A stretch of 64,000 nt of DNA from Berghia stephanieae (lineage: Eukaryota; Mollusca; Gastropoda; Nudibranchia; Aeolidiidae): NCBI GenBank assembly GCA_034508935.3, contig CM067443.1, positions 13,287,770 to 13,351,769 on the forward strand, written 5' to 3'. A model generated the notes under the pieces. That model was not told the origin of the DNA. It saw nothing but the letters and a program-made list of their open reading frames with translations, and did not search any database. This document shows, in pieces, positions 10,441-51,537 of the stretch; position 1 is the first letter of the stretch, and each line of letters opens with the position of its first letter. The position numbers were made by a program, and so were the translations under genes.

Positions 10441-10829
10441 TAAATCACGTGTGTAGAACAAGCTAGTGAGTATTTTACTCAAACGCATACCATCATGTAG
10501 TTTGATTGTTTAGCACTAACTGCCATTGGTTACATTCTGACAACTGTCCGAGGGGCGTGGTTATGTTCCTGTCTACTGGAGTTTTGGCAAAAACTTTACA
10601 TTGGGTGTAATGAAATGAAGACTTTCTATTTTTTTTCACCCTTTAACAACAATACATAGTACAACTGTGTCTGAATATAATATTAGAATATAAAAACCCC
10701 AGAGTCAAACAGAAAATATTTTACTGTTTTATTTAAATTCCTAACATGCAAAGAATACTGATAGATGGAATGGTATCAAAACGCCATTATTTAGTCTGGC
10801 CACATGCATTAGTACATGACAAATTGAAA

Positions 10830-10899
<70 letters not shown>

Positions 10900-11154
10900 A
10901 AAGTTTTGTTAAACAGCACTCGCAAGACACGTGGGTTAGCACCAGGTAAAGTAAGATGAAAGTCTAAAATAAAAGAACATAAGCAATAAGTAGATCATAG
11001 AAGCAATGCATCTCTGTATCAGTTTGATACACAAAGCATTGCCTCGTTTGGATCTTTGCAAAAAATGAAAATATACTTGAAAAATCATCAACAATATATC
11101 TCATACCCATACATACATAATATTACACAAACAATATCTACCTCACATAATATT
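10441..11154. other. Intergenic, with (TC)n microsatellite at 10832-10898
   Basis: Apart from a TC dinucleotide run of about 65 bp, no gene or recurrent repeat was seen between family A copies A2 and A3. Confidence 0.6.
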
Positions 11155-11166
11155 ATAAATCGAAAA

Positions 11167-11702
11167 TGTTTGTTTTTAAGGGTTTTACGGCGCTTGCAAC
11201 ACATTAAGGTCATATCAGCGCCAGTAAAAAGGAAGAAAATGGGATAGCAAAAAGTTCTAGAATTACAATTAAAGCACCCGAGAAAAGGTAAGACAAAGGG
11301 GAATAGGTTCAAATAGGGAACAGATGTAGATTCCAAGAGCACACCGTCAAAGTACTTAGTTTGAGTTCACCTAAAAGTCTCATCCACACACAAGCACAGG
11401 TCTCAACCAAAAGGAACACACTCAAACGTTTACAAATCATATGATATAATATGTAAACTAAACATAATACAGTGCATAACAGAGAGATGATTTACAAGGA
11501 AAAAAATATCATCTCACAAAACTATAACTATACATTCGACTGTTTCCCTCCCAGCCAAGGAACTCTGGCAAGGATCAGGACAAAACTTAAGTAATCTCAT
11601 TCCAAGACAATGACAGGAAACAATTGGAAAACGGTTATGGGGGGATAGAAGACACAGCATGTACCTCCCTGCCCACTATGGGAGGTCAGGATCCCCACCC
11701 AG
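11167..11702 (-). repeat. SINE-like family A, copy A3, full length with target duplication
   Basis: A 536-bp copy flanked by a perfect 12-bp repeat, ATAAATCGAAAA at 11155-11166 and 11703-11714. On the minus strand it begins CTGGGTGGGGATCCTGACCT and ends with GCGCTGATATGACC ... GCGCCGTAAAACCC and an A-rich tail. A 12-bp duplication plus A-rich tail indicates LINE-mediated retrotransposition. No tRNA-like head was recognised, so the origin of the 5' part is unknown. Confidence 0.85.
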
Positions 11703-11878
11703 ATAAATCGAAAACATAAGCGTAAGGCATATAATTAAAAGATGATTTACAAAGAAAATAAATCATGATTAAAATTAAAAAACAGCATGTTAACAATGGT
11801 CATAAGACAATAGGGAGACAATCATAGGTCCAAGGGTTAAAGTTTAATTCAGATGTGATAAATCTACTTCATAACCTA

Positions 11879-11884
11879 TTTATT
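11879..11884 (-). terminator. GALC: Candidate polyadenylation signal of GALC
   Basis: AATAAA on the minus strand about 95 nt downstream of the GALC stop codon. The distance is plausible for a short 3' UTR; other signals further left cannot be excluded. Confidence 0.45.
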
Positions 11885-11977
11885 ATTACAGGCATATGAT
11901 AAAGGCTGGCTTGTCCATTTGATTATAAACTAAACATCATACCACATAAAAATAAAGTACGTTATATCTTTTCAAAG

Positions 11978-42188
<30,211 letters not shown>

Positions 42189-42415
42189 TTTCTCAACGGT
42201 TGCCTTTTCTGAATGAACACCGATATTCAATAATAATTTTTCCTTTTTGATATGCAGGTGATGAATTAATCAAAAACAAAAAATATATGAATCCATTGGC
42301 GATGAACTCTTCAAAATTCCTTTAAGATTGATTTTAGCTTGCAAGTCAAGGAGTCGGCGTCGGCAAGCTTATCACTTTTCGCTTGCAAAGCAAAGGCGAG
42401 TGCACATATTATGGA

Positions 42416-42446
42416 TCACATGACACATAGAATATTTGTCATGTGA
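42416..42446. promoter_or_regulatory. GALC: Two M-box (MiT/TFE) motifs upstream of GALC
   Basis: TCACATGA at 42416-42423 and TCATGTGA at 42439-42446, about 190-220 bp upstream of the first possible start codon. TCATGTGA is the M-box bound by MITF/TFEB/TFE3, the factors that drive lysosomal (CLEAR network) genes. Inference from motif and position only. Confidence 0.5.
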
Positions 42447-42507
42447 TAACATAGAAATAGCAGTCACGACGAAAATGACTATCAAACGTTAACTCTCTCG
42501 AGTTCAC

Positions 42508-42548
42508 CCTCATTGAAAATCGAACAAATTTGTTCGATTTTAATGAGG
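42508..42548. promoter_or_regulatory. 41-bp near-perfect palindrome upstream of GALC
   Basis: CCTCATTGAAAATCGAACAA pairs with TTGTTCGATTTTAATGAGG (one unpaired base). About 280-320 bp upstream of the start codon. Could be a dimeric factor site or a small hairpin; function unknown. Confidence 0.6.
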
Positions 42549-42687
42549 CTACGTGCAGGGTCTGAGCACATTATTTCTTGACTTGTTAAAATTGACGCCA
42601 TTTAACTCTTTGTTTGTGGTCTAGCCAGCCATTTTTTATGAGTCGTTCTCACTTAATTGTATCAATCAGATTATAAACGTTTACGTT

Positions 42688-42966
42688 TATGCGGTTATGT
42701 GGTCTTGTGGTATGACACTCGCTTTCGGATCGTAAGTTCGAGCCTCTCTCGGCCCATAGTAAAAGTTGAGTCCTTGGAAAGGGCTCTTTACTCACATTCT
42801 CTCACCGTACTTAGGTGTAAAATGAGTACCTGGCGGTCCACAACGTTGTCTAATCCGAAAAAATAAATTGTAATATCGCCTATTAGGCGTCATGTCTCGT
42901 TCTACATGTTCCGTGTTGTTGAGCACGTTTAGTGGATATTGCGCTATATAAAAGCTCAATTTTAAT
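42688..42966 (+). repeat. tRNA-derived SINE, family B, copy 9
   Basis: GCGGTTATGTGGTCTTGTGG head, partial B-box, TTTAGTGGATATTGCGCTAT tail. Close to the GALC upstream region, oriented away from it. Confidence 0.85.
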
Positions 42967-43167
42967 TAATATTTTTGTTGCTTTTTTTTTTACTGTTACA
43001 CATAGTTTTGTGTGTTTAGTACATTATATCGGGCTGGCGGATGTTATGAGTTTGTTTTTTTTTTAATTGTCTCAGGCTCCATACAGGACTCGCCGCTCTA
43101 AACACACCCCCCCCCCCTCCCCAACTCACCTCAACCACTCACTCTGGACTCGTTCCCACCACATTTT

Positions 43168-43171
43168 TTCA

Positions 43172-43239
<68 letters not shown>

Positions 43240-43251
43240 TTACTTCTACTA

Positions 43252-43286
<35 letters not shown>

Positions 43287-43310
43287 TCTACTACTACTAC
43301 TACTACTACT

Positions 43311-43357
<47 letters not shown>

Positions 43358-43395
43358 ACTACTACTACTACTACTACTATCTACTACTACTACTA

Positions 43396-43472
<77 letters not shown>

Positions 43473-43485
43473 ACTACTACTACTA

Positions 43486-43533
<48 letters not shown>

Positions 43534-43556
43534 ATACTACTACTACTACTATACTA

Positions 43557-43594
<38 letters not shown>

Positions 43595-43715
43595 TACTAC
43601 TACTATACTTACTACTACTACTACTTACTACTACTACTCTACTACTACTACTACTATACTACTATACTACTACTACTTACTATACTACTAACTACTACTA
43701 TACTACTACTACTAC
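43168..43715. repeat. (TAC)n array of about 550 bp
   Basis: Trinucleotide TAC/ACT units with frequent single-base slips. The 232-codon Tyr/Thr/Leu open frame over it is an artefact. Confidence 0.97.
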
Positions 43716-43717
43716 GA

Positions 43718-43982
43718 GAATGCTGTGTTGGTGGTGATTGTATTGTCGAAGAGATGATGATGTAGATAGTGGCCTTTAAGTTTACTGTGTTGGTGGTGAT
43801 TGTATTAGTGGTCGAAGAGATGATGGTGTAGATAGTGGCCTTTAAGTTTACTGTGTTGGTGGTGATTGTATTAGTGCTCGAAGAGATCATGATGTAGATA
43901 GTGGCCTTTAAGTTTTCTGTGTTGGTGGTGATTGTATTAGTGTTCGAAGAGATGATGATGTAGTGGTCCTTTAAGTTTAGCA
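43718..43982. repeat. 66-bp tandem repeat, four units
   Basis: Units start at TGTGTTGGTGGTGATTGTAT and contain CGAAGAGATGATG and GTGGCCTTTAAGTTT. The unit is 66 bp, a multiple of three, so an open frame persists on the minus strand without meaning. Directly adjoins the (TAC)n array. Confidence 0.9.
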
Positions 43983-44427
43983 TTGATTGTGACTTCATTT
44001 CCTTTTAGGCAAGTATGCAAAGAGACACAAAAGTGAAAAAAATGTCAGTATTGGAAGGCGTTTTTTCTCGAGGGCTAGAACAACTGATCACCAAAATCAA
44101 CTTGATCCTTGACGCAAACTGTGATGGTGGCGATTACGTGGGCAGAGAAAATTCGGCTTCTGTCTACGTAATTATTAGTAATTACGTGTATGCAATCAGG
44201 ACGAACATGGCTGCGTGCACGTAATTATACCAAAACTTTACAGCTAGTTCACTTCTACCTTATTCTTTATTTTTTGTTTTATTTTTGTTTGTTTGTTTTA
44301 TTGTTTTTTTTTCCGATGACAACGATGTTACTAGTGTGCATCTGTCTGAGTGTGTCTATGTCAATATTGTATTGTTATAAATGTGTAACCAAATGACAAA
44401 TTGCCACGTTTTTTTAGGACAATAAAG

Positions 44428-44430
<3 letters not shown>

Positions 44431-44485
<55 letters not shown>

Positions 44486-44622
44486 CGCGTTTCCCCTTTT
44501 TTTACGAACCACATTTTAATTTTATGCGTTGTTTTATATTCCGTTCAATTTGGAACTCCTTAGTTTCACATCCAACGCTTCTTTTTGTTTACATTCCAAG
44601 ATTTTTCTTCTCCAGAGAGGAC

Positions 44623-44659
<37 letters not shown>

Positions 44660-44796
44660 CGCGTTTCCCCTTTTTTACGAACCACATTTTAATTTTATGC
44701 GTTGTTTTATATTCCGTTCAATTTGGAACTCCTTAGTTTCACATCCAACGCTTCTTTTTGTTTACATTCCAAGATTTTTCTTCTCCAGAGAGGACC
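44431..44796. repeat. Duplicated ~170-bp block, each copy with its own (TTA)n tract
   Basis: (TTA)n at 44431-44482 and 44623-44656, each followed by CCCGCGTTTCCCC and a near-identical segment ending TCTTCTCCAGAGAGGAC. Confidence 0.88.
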
Positions 44797-44872
44797 TACC
44801 AAATTTCTCGGTCGTCCATCTGGGATTTAGTAATGTATTTGTTTTCATTGTTTTGTTTTTTTATTTTGTTCT

Positions 44873-44970
44873 TGGCTGAAGAAGGGATTTGAGTCCGAAA
44901 CATTCTGTATTCATTTTTGTTTATTACTTTTTACAGTCCGCAGCTTCTAGCAGCTTAGTATCACTATGGT
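44873..44970 (+). repeat. Family E repeat with hammerhead-like core, copy 3
   Basis: GGCTGAAGAAGGGATTTGAG, TCCGAAACATTCTG, then CAGTCCGCAGCTTCTAGCAG. Complete core. Confidence 0.6.
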
Positions 44971-44984
44971 TTGAAAAGAGAACA

Positions 44985-45332
44985 GATGTAGATTCCAAGA
45001 GCACACTATCAGTGTGCTTCGTTTGAGATCACTCAAAACTCTCACCCAGACAACAGCACAAGATCCCACTAAAAGGAATACACTCAAATGTTTACAAATC
45101 ATGTTTAAAATAAATAAAATAACAGTACATAACAGCGAGATGATTTACAAGGAAAAACATATCTCCCAAATCTATAACAATACATTCGACTGTTTCCGTC
45201 CAAGCCAAGAACTCCGGTCAGGGTCAGGACAAAACCAAGGGTTCCAAGACAAGGACAGGAAGCAATTGGAAAACATACAGGGGAATGGAAGAAATAGTAA
45301 CTTCCTGCCCACTATGAGAGGCCAGGAACTAA
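44985..45332 (-). repeat. SINE-like family A, copy A8
   Basis: Interior to CTCCGGTCAGGGTCAGGACA and GCCCACTATGAGAGGCC; tail side missing. Confidence 0.75.
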
Positions 45333-45339
45333 GAGGGTT

Positions 45340-45590
45340 TACAAGGCATTATAATTCAATACAAAAAATGTAGATAACAGTACAGAATCCTTAGACTTAA
45401 GATGATTTACAAGGAAACAAATATCATCTCGCAAAACTACAACGAAAATGTTTCTCTTTTAGCCAGGACAAAACCAAGTAATCTCATTCCAAGACAAAGA
45501 CAGAAAGCATGATGGAAAACAGATATAAGGGGATAGAAGACACAGTATGTACCCCCCTGTCCACTATGGGAGGTCAGAAACCCCACCCAG
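45340..45590 (-). repeat. SINE-like family A, copy A9 (half copy)
   Basis: AGATGATTTACAAGGAAACA to GGTCAGAAACCCCACCCAG. Confidence 0.78.
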
Positions 45591-46154
45591 AATAATTATT
45601 CTTCCATTCAAAGAAAAACATGCTGGGGTTAACAAATGAAATATAAAGAGAAGTCGATTTAATTTTTTTTTTAAAACAACTTTTATTATGACATAGTTAT
45701 GGTAGGCTGTATAAAATAGAAACCATTATTGATAATACATTCTATTGTTATTATTATTATAAGAGTAGAAATGATATGTTACATTGTAACACTGCCTCAC
45801 TCACACAACAAAATCAAAATAGCAATCAGTCACAAAGATAATAAATAGGGGGAAAGGAGACGCATTTGCACAACCAACGATGTAAAAAACTAGAACAATG
45901 GAATATTACAAGATTTCAAAATGTGAAAATGTGAAAATGTGAATGTCTTTGTGCTTGCGACGTTTTTCAGTCATACAAGTGTAAGGAAAAAGGGAAGAGG
46001 ATTGAATAGCCTCAACGTTGTAGATCTAAAATCGATCTGTGTTTACAATTTCTTTTGTATTTGCTATTAAGAGTTTTGCGGCACTAAAGCAATACTTTTA
46101 GGTCATTTCAGTGCCAATTAAAATAGACAGTGACAGAAAAGTCAGACATATGTT

Positions 46155-46682
46155 CTTTTTTTTGTTTTTAAGAGTTTTACGGCGCTTGCAACACATTTAG
46201 GTCATATCAGCGCCAGTAAAAAGGAAGAAAATGGGATAGTAAAAAGTTCTAGAATTACAATTAAAGCACCCAAAAGAAAGTAAGACAAAGGGGAATGGGA
46301 ACAAATAGGGATCAGATGTAGATTCCAAGAGCATACCACCAATGTACTTAGTTTGAGATCACCTATGTCTCATCCGGACACAAGCACAAAATCCAACAAA
46401 GAGGAATACACTCAAATGCTTACATTATACATTAAAAATAACAAATATAATAATACATAACAGAGAGATGATTTACAAGGAAAAAAATATCATCTCCCAA
46501 AACAATAACTATGCATTTGACTGTTTCCCTCTCAGTAAGGCCAACATGCCGGGGCCAGGACAAAACTAAGTAATCTCATTCCAAGACAAAGACAGAAAGC
46601 AAGTTGGAAAACAGATATAGAGGGATAGAAGACACAGTAAGTACCTCCCTGCCCACTATGGGAGGTCAGGAACCCCACCCAG
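46155..46682 (-). repeat. SINE-like family A, copy A10, full length
   Basis: From TTTGTTTTTAAGAGTTTTAC to GGTCAGGAACCCCACCCAG. A short additional tail fragment (TTGCGGCACTAAAGCAA ... CAGTGCC) lies at about 46065-46115. Confidence 0.85.
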
Positions 46683-46834
46683 TGATGAGAAGTTGAGACA
46701 AGAACAAATATTGTCCTGGTAGTTAAGTCAGAAACCACTTTGAATTCCCACACTGAGACTGCTACAGAATCTCCACCAAAAACGATATACTTGTTGTTCC
46801 AACAAAATAAATATCATAATAACCAGTTAAGTGC

Positions 46835-47035
46835 CGAACTCTGGAAAAGCATGTATTTAAAAAATATGGCCAGAATACTCATCCCTCAAATATTGATCGA
46901 TTTAGATGACCCTCACTTCGCATAGTCCCAGGTTTGAGAGTTTTTGCCAAGAGGGGGGTCATTTAAATCGATCAATATTTGAAGGTCGAGTTTTCTGGCC
47001 AAATTTTTAAATAGGTGTCTCTCGAGAGTAGAGGA
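46835..47035. repeat. Foldback element, family H, copy 2
   Basis: ATGGCCAGAATACTCATCC and TCAAATATTGATCGATTTA on the left pair with ATCGATCAATATTTGAAGGT and CGAGTTTTCTGGCCA on the right; the centre has AGTCCCAGGTTTGAGAGTTT as in copy 1. Confidence 0.75.
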
Positions 47036-47151
47036 GTTAAGTGGTTAAAATAAAATGGACCGTCAAACATTTCATAGAGTAGTGACTGGGTTACATGGAA
47101 TGTAGTACACACAAAATATTACAAAGATATTAAGATTCCATTACATTCAAT

Positions 47152-47695
47152 GGTTTGTTTTGTTGTTTTCAAGGATTTTATGCGACACTTTTATGTCAAT
47201 TCTGTGCCAGTAAAAAGGAAGAATATGGAATAGTCAAATAATTCTAGATTTACACCAAACAGCACCTGAATAAAAAAATTAAAAAATACAAAGGGGACTG
47301 ATCAAATAAGAAACACAAGTAGATTCCAAGGGCAGACTATCGATGAGCTTAATTTGAGATCACCTACAAGTACCATCCAGACACATGCACATAATCTGAC
47401 TAAGAGGAACACATTCAAATAAACAAGATCCAAAGAATAATTAAAAACCAAAAAAAAAAACAAAAAAAGCTATAGCAGTACATAACAGAGATAATTTTGC
47501 AAGTAAAAAGTTATTATCTCCTAAAACTAATACATACAGACTGTTTCCCTCTCAGCCAAGGACTCCGGCCAGGGCCAGGACAAAACAAAGTAATCTCCCT
47601 CCAAGACAAGGAAAGAAATCCACCTAGAAAAGTAAATTATAAATATTGGGATAGAGGACACAACAGCCCACGATGGGAGGTCAAAAGACCCCAAT
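47152..47695 (-). repeat. SINE-like family A, copy A11 (diverged)
   Basis: Recognisable blocks: CAGTAAAAAGGAAGAATATG, GATTCCAAGGGCAGAC and CGGCCAGGGCCAGGACAAAA. Confidence 0.72.
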
Positions 47696-47705
47696 TCTAC
47701 TTAAT

Positions 47706-48205
47706 TTTGTTTGTTTTTAAAGGTTTTACGGCGCTTGTGACACATTAAGGTCATATCAGCGTCAGTAAAAAGGAAGAAAATGAGATAGTAAAAACATTCT
47801 AGATTTCCAATCAAAGCACCCAAGAAAAAATAAGACAAAGGGGAATTGGTTCCAGAAGGGAACAGATGTAGATTCCAAGAGCATAACTTAAATGTACTTA
47901 GTTTGAAATCACCTTAACGTCTCTTCCAGACACCATCACGAGATCCCACTAAAAGGATCACACTCAAATGTTTACAGAATACATAACTAACAATACATAA
48001 CAGAGAGATGGTTTACAAGGGGAAAAAAAATTCATCTCCCTAAGCTATAACTATAAATTTGACTGTTTCCCACCCAGTCAAGGACCCCAGCCAGGGCGGG
48101 GATAAAACTAAGTAATCCCATTCCAAGACAAAGACAGAGAGCAACTCGGAAAACAGATGTAAGGGGAAAGAAGACACAGTGTGACCTCCTGCCCACCATG
48201 GGAGC
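47706..48205 (-). repeat. SINE-like family A, copy A12
   Basis: TTTGTTTTTAAAGGTTTTAC through GGGAACAGATGTAGATTCCA to CCTGCCCACCATGGGAG. Immediately follows A11. Confidence 0.8.
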
Positions 48206-48600
48206 AAAAATCAATAAAATAAGACACACACAACCTGCGCACATATCTCTGGCCGTGATGTGCTAAAAGAAATATTAGTATATGAAAAAGAATTTTTAAA
48301 GTTCTGACAAATTGATACCTTTCATTCATTTCAAACTCACACAATCCAGTAAGCCAGAATAATCAGATCTACTTTAAGCATTTCTAAGAAACTAAGCATT
48401 AAATATCAACAGTGTAGCAAGGTTATCTCAAACTGGGTTGGGACCTGAACTAAGTGTTATATGAGATTGATCTCGGTTAAGTTTCCCACAGTCATAATTA
48501 CCTCTTCGATGCGCACAGAGTTGCGACTTAATGAAAAAAAAAAGAGACAAGAAAAGTTAAAATTTCTACAATGGTAGAATACAAAAAAAAACCCACTGTA

Positions 48601-48830
48601 ATTTGTTTTTAAGGGTTTTACAGAGCTTGTGACACTAAACTAAAAGGCAATTTTCGTGTCAGTAAAAAAAAAAGTATCATAGACTTGTAAACAGGCATCA
48701 AAGAAAAAACAAAAGGAATAAAGAGGGAACAAGTGCAACAGAGATCAGAAGCAGATCCAAGAGGGATAGGACTGAGCAGTGGCATATTTTCCCACTGTTT
48801 CACCTCAGGTCTCCCGTGAGCTGTCAAAAT
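48601..48830 (-). repeat. SINE-like family A relative, copy A13 (strongly diverged)
   Basis: TTTGTTTTTAAGGGTTTTAC and GTGACACTAAAC at the tail side, but the interior differs; possibly a sister subfamily. Confidence 0.55.
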
Positions 48831-49640
48831 GGGCCATTAGCAACCAAGACCGTAACAATAAGTTTACCCCAGGCAATTATCTAGTTGTATATTTGTAAAG
48901 TGTTCACGTGGATTTATATCATATTTCATTTGTACTATCATTTTGATAACGTCACCACAAGCTGGTAACTTATCTCAAATTTTTATAATTAATTTATTTT
49001 TTCCTACAGCTCGCATTGAAGAACAAATTATCTACTTCAACACTATTTGTTGTCATCACACCTTTTCTTTATCTATCATTAACAAATGTCAAGTATGTCT
49101 TCACACCTTTTCTTTATCTATCACTGCATGTCAAGTATGTGATAATGTCAGTAAAACGCCTTACTCAGCATAAACGGCAGGGCAACGTTATAGGATCATT
49201 GCCAAGTATCCATTTATCTGTCAGTCACACTCGAAATTTGTTGTTTTGTTTTTTTTCTGGTGAAAACATCTACTTATTTATTCATATTTTCTTTTCAAAA
49301 TCTTACTTTTACAAAAATTAGTTGCTGCTTAAGGATTCTAATAGAAGGCAAAATATCATCTTTAGAATAATTGTAGTATGATAGTTAGTGGTGTGTAACC
49401 AATTGACCCCAGGGAATTGTTAAACTTACCCAAAAAATTTATAATCTTTTAAAAATAATTTTGTTGTTTATTTTACAATTGATTTTTTAAAAATAAAAAT
49501 AAAATGGATATGGATGGAGCGAAGCAAATGCAGCATTGATTATGAGATGAAAGGGCCCTGACTTTCAAATGCAGAAAGCAGAGGGATTATTTTTTTGGGT
49601 ATTTCTTTTTGTCATTGTACAATTGTTGTTACAATTGGAA
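48831..49640. other. Intergenic, nothing recognised
   Basis: AT-rich; small direct repeats (CACACCTTTTCTTTATCTATC at about 49058 and 49105) only. Confidence 0.5.
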
Positions 49641-49644
49641 AATC

Positions 49645-49866
49645 AAAAAATCACAACCTCATGTCAAAGAACCTACAAATTACAAAACATGCAATGGATT
49701 TACAATGAAAAAAATATCGTCTCTAATAAAATAAACCAACGTTTTCCCTCTCAGTAAAAGATGCTGGACAGGGCTCACTTGAAACAAAAAATAGTGTCCA
49801 TCCAGAACAAGGAAGAATGCCAAATGGAAATGACAAACAGAATAAGGGGTCAGAAGAGACACCAAG
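49645..49866 (-). repeat. SINE-like family A relative, copy A14 (diverged)
   Basis: GATTTACAATGAAAAAAATA, TTTTCCCTCTCAGTAAAAGA and GGGTCAGAAGAGACACC blocks remain. Confidence 0.55.
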
Positions 49867-50492
49867 TTGTAGATTCATGAAGAAACCACTAGCTCAGGGA
49901 ATTCTACCAACCGCACTATTGAATTATGCACTAGGGCATTGTTCGGATATATTTTGAGTTCTCTTTGTTCAAGGATACCAGGCTACACTGTTTAATACGT
50001 AAATATATTCGCATAACTGTAGCTATAATAATATTTTTAAAAAAAGAATACTTGTTCATAAAATGTCACAAATTGTATAGGGAAAAACTGGTTGTAAATG
50101 ACGTGCTGATGAGGTTATAGTTACATTATGATAAATGCAAGGGAATATGATATATATAACATTGTCTTTGGAAGGTTCAGGGGTAAGAAAACGGGGGATT
50201 TAATAAAGGCATGATCATTTATTACTCATAGTCAAATTCTAAACACGCCGTTGAAAGTCAAAGATTGATCTTACTAATATCAAGTCTTTTTAGTCCCAGG
50301 CTATGGACGTTCATTCCCACATGCAACAATCTTCGGCCACAAGCATGGATGCCATGCAAGTAAGTTAGGCCAAAAAATCCCGAAATCCATTCCCAACAAA
50401 TTTTTAAAAACCTGAAACATTTTGAAATAAAGAAATTTTGAAGGATCCTGCCCATCAATGTTTTGTTTATTCACAACACCACTACCACCTTA

Positions 50493-50640
50493 TCTCATTC
50501 ATCTGTAGTGTTTCATTCATCCTGTTTTGTTGATAAAGGGGAAACCCGAAACGTTCATTTGATCTGTTTTTGTAATTAAATTGAAGCTTACATTCAATTT
50601 CACATTGTTATTTATTTCTTCGAGCTTCAACATTTACATT
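50493..50640 (+). repeat. Family E2 repeat (hammerhead-like relative), copy 1
   Basis: TCATTCATCCTGTTTTGTTG, ATAAAGGGGAAACCCGAAAC, then TTGAAGCTTACATTCAATTT and CACATTGTTATTTATTTC. Near-identical at 61568-61705. GGGGAAACCC-GAAAC again looks like stem II plus GAAA of a hammerhead core. Confidence 0.6.
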
Positions 50641-51537
50641 ACCCAGTATTCTTCAAGATATGCCTCAGAACAGTAAAATGATGGGGTCATCTAGAGGTCG
50701 GAAAGAAAGGAAAATCCAATTCAAAAAGATGGAAATCCGGATTTATCCAGAAATCTTGCACCCATGCACAAGTGCTCAGGAAACTGAATTTCAACTCAGC
50801 TACGTCGGTTCATTACATCAGTAAGATGAGTATAGGCGAGCTGTTGACCAGTCACTTTTACAGTAGAGTAAATGACCAGGTCACATCATGTATGGACTTT
50901 GAAATTTTTTAAACTTTTTAAATTTTTTTTCAATTGGATTGTGGTTTACAAGAACTTGAATTAATTATAAAATATTGTCATTTCTAATTCTACTTAGTCA
51001 GAGCAGAAAACGTAAGAAAAGAGAACTTGTTTGAACTAAGAGTGAAAGATAGTTCCCAGCCGTAATCTTGAGTTTACTCCCAGGCAACTCAAAGGTTTCA
51101 CCCTGATACCGGTAAAAGGGAAAGACTCACTTCAAGACACATCATCACCCTAGCTCAGTGAACTAAATCTTGGTTACCAATTTTAAGGATGGATATGAGT
51201 TGTCATAATACCTCTAACTATTGAAGAAAATTTACTATGCTTAGTAATTTAAAATTTGGTTAATCAAAATTGGTGAAAGAAAGTGGAGCTATTCAGGCTG
51301 AATATTGTGAAATTAAATGTTACACGTGTATGCAAAGTCTCGACTTCAACCATACCACAAAATGCAGCAAGATTTATAAATTTAAAAAAATAAAAGATAA
51401 AAACTTCAAAGAGAATTTTTAAAAAATATAATTACAAACAATAGATTTTTAAATTGAAGGGATTCTTGTACTTCTGTGTTTCAGATTACAAGTATGTTGT
51501 ACTCTATGCAGATGCTCCCAATCAAGAGTAATAATCC
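50641..51537. other. Intergenic, nothing recognised
   Basis: No gene or recurrent repeat was recognised before the probable integrin 3' UTR. Confidence 0.5.

Noticed and set aside
43067-43765. 232-codon Tyr/Thr/Leu-rich open frame
   Set aside because: It is the translation of a (TAC)n microsatellite; residue blocks change with each one-base slip.
44015-44224. 69-codon plus-strand open frame
   Set aside because: No recognisable motif or splice context; length expected by chance.
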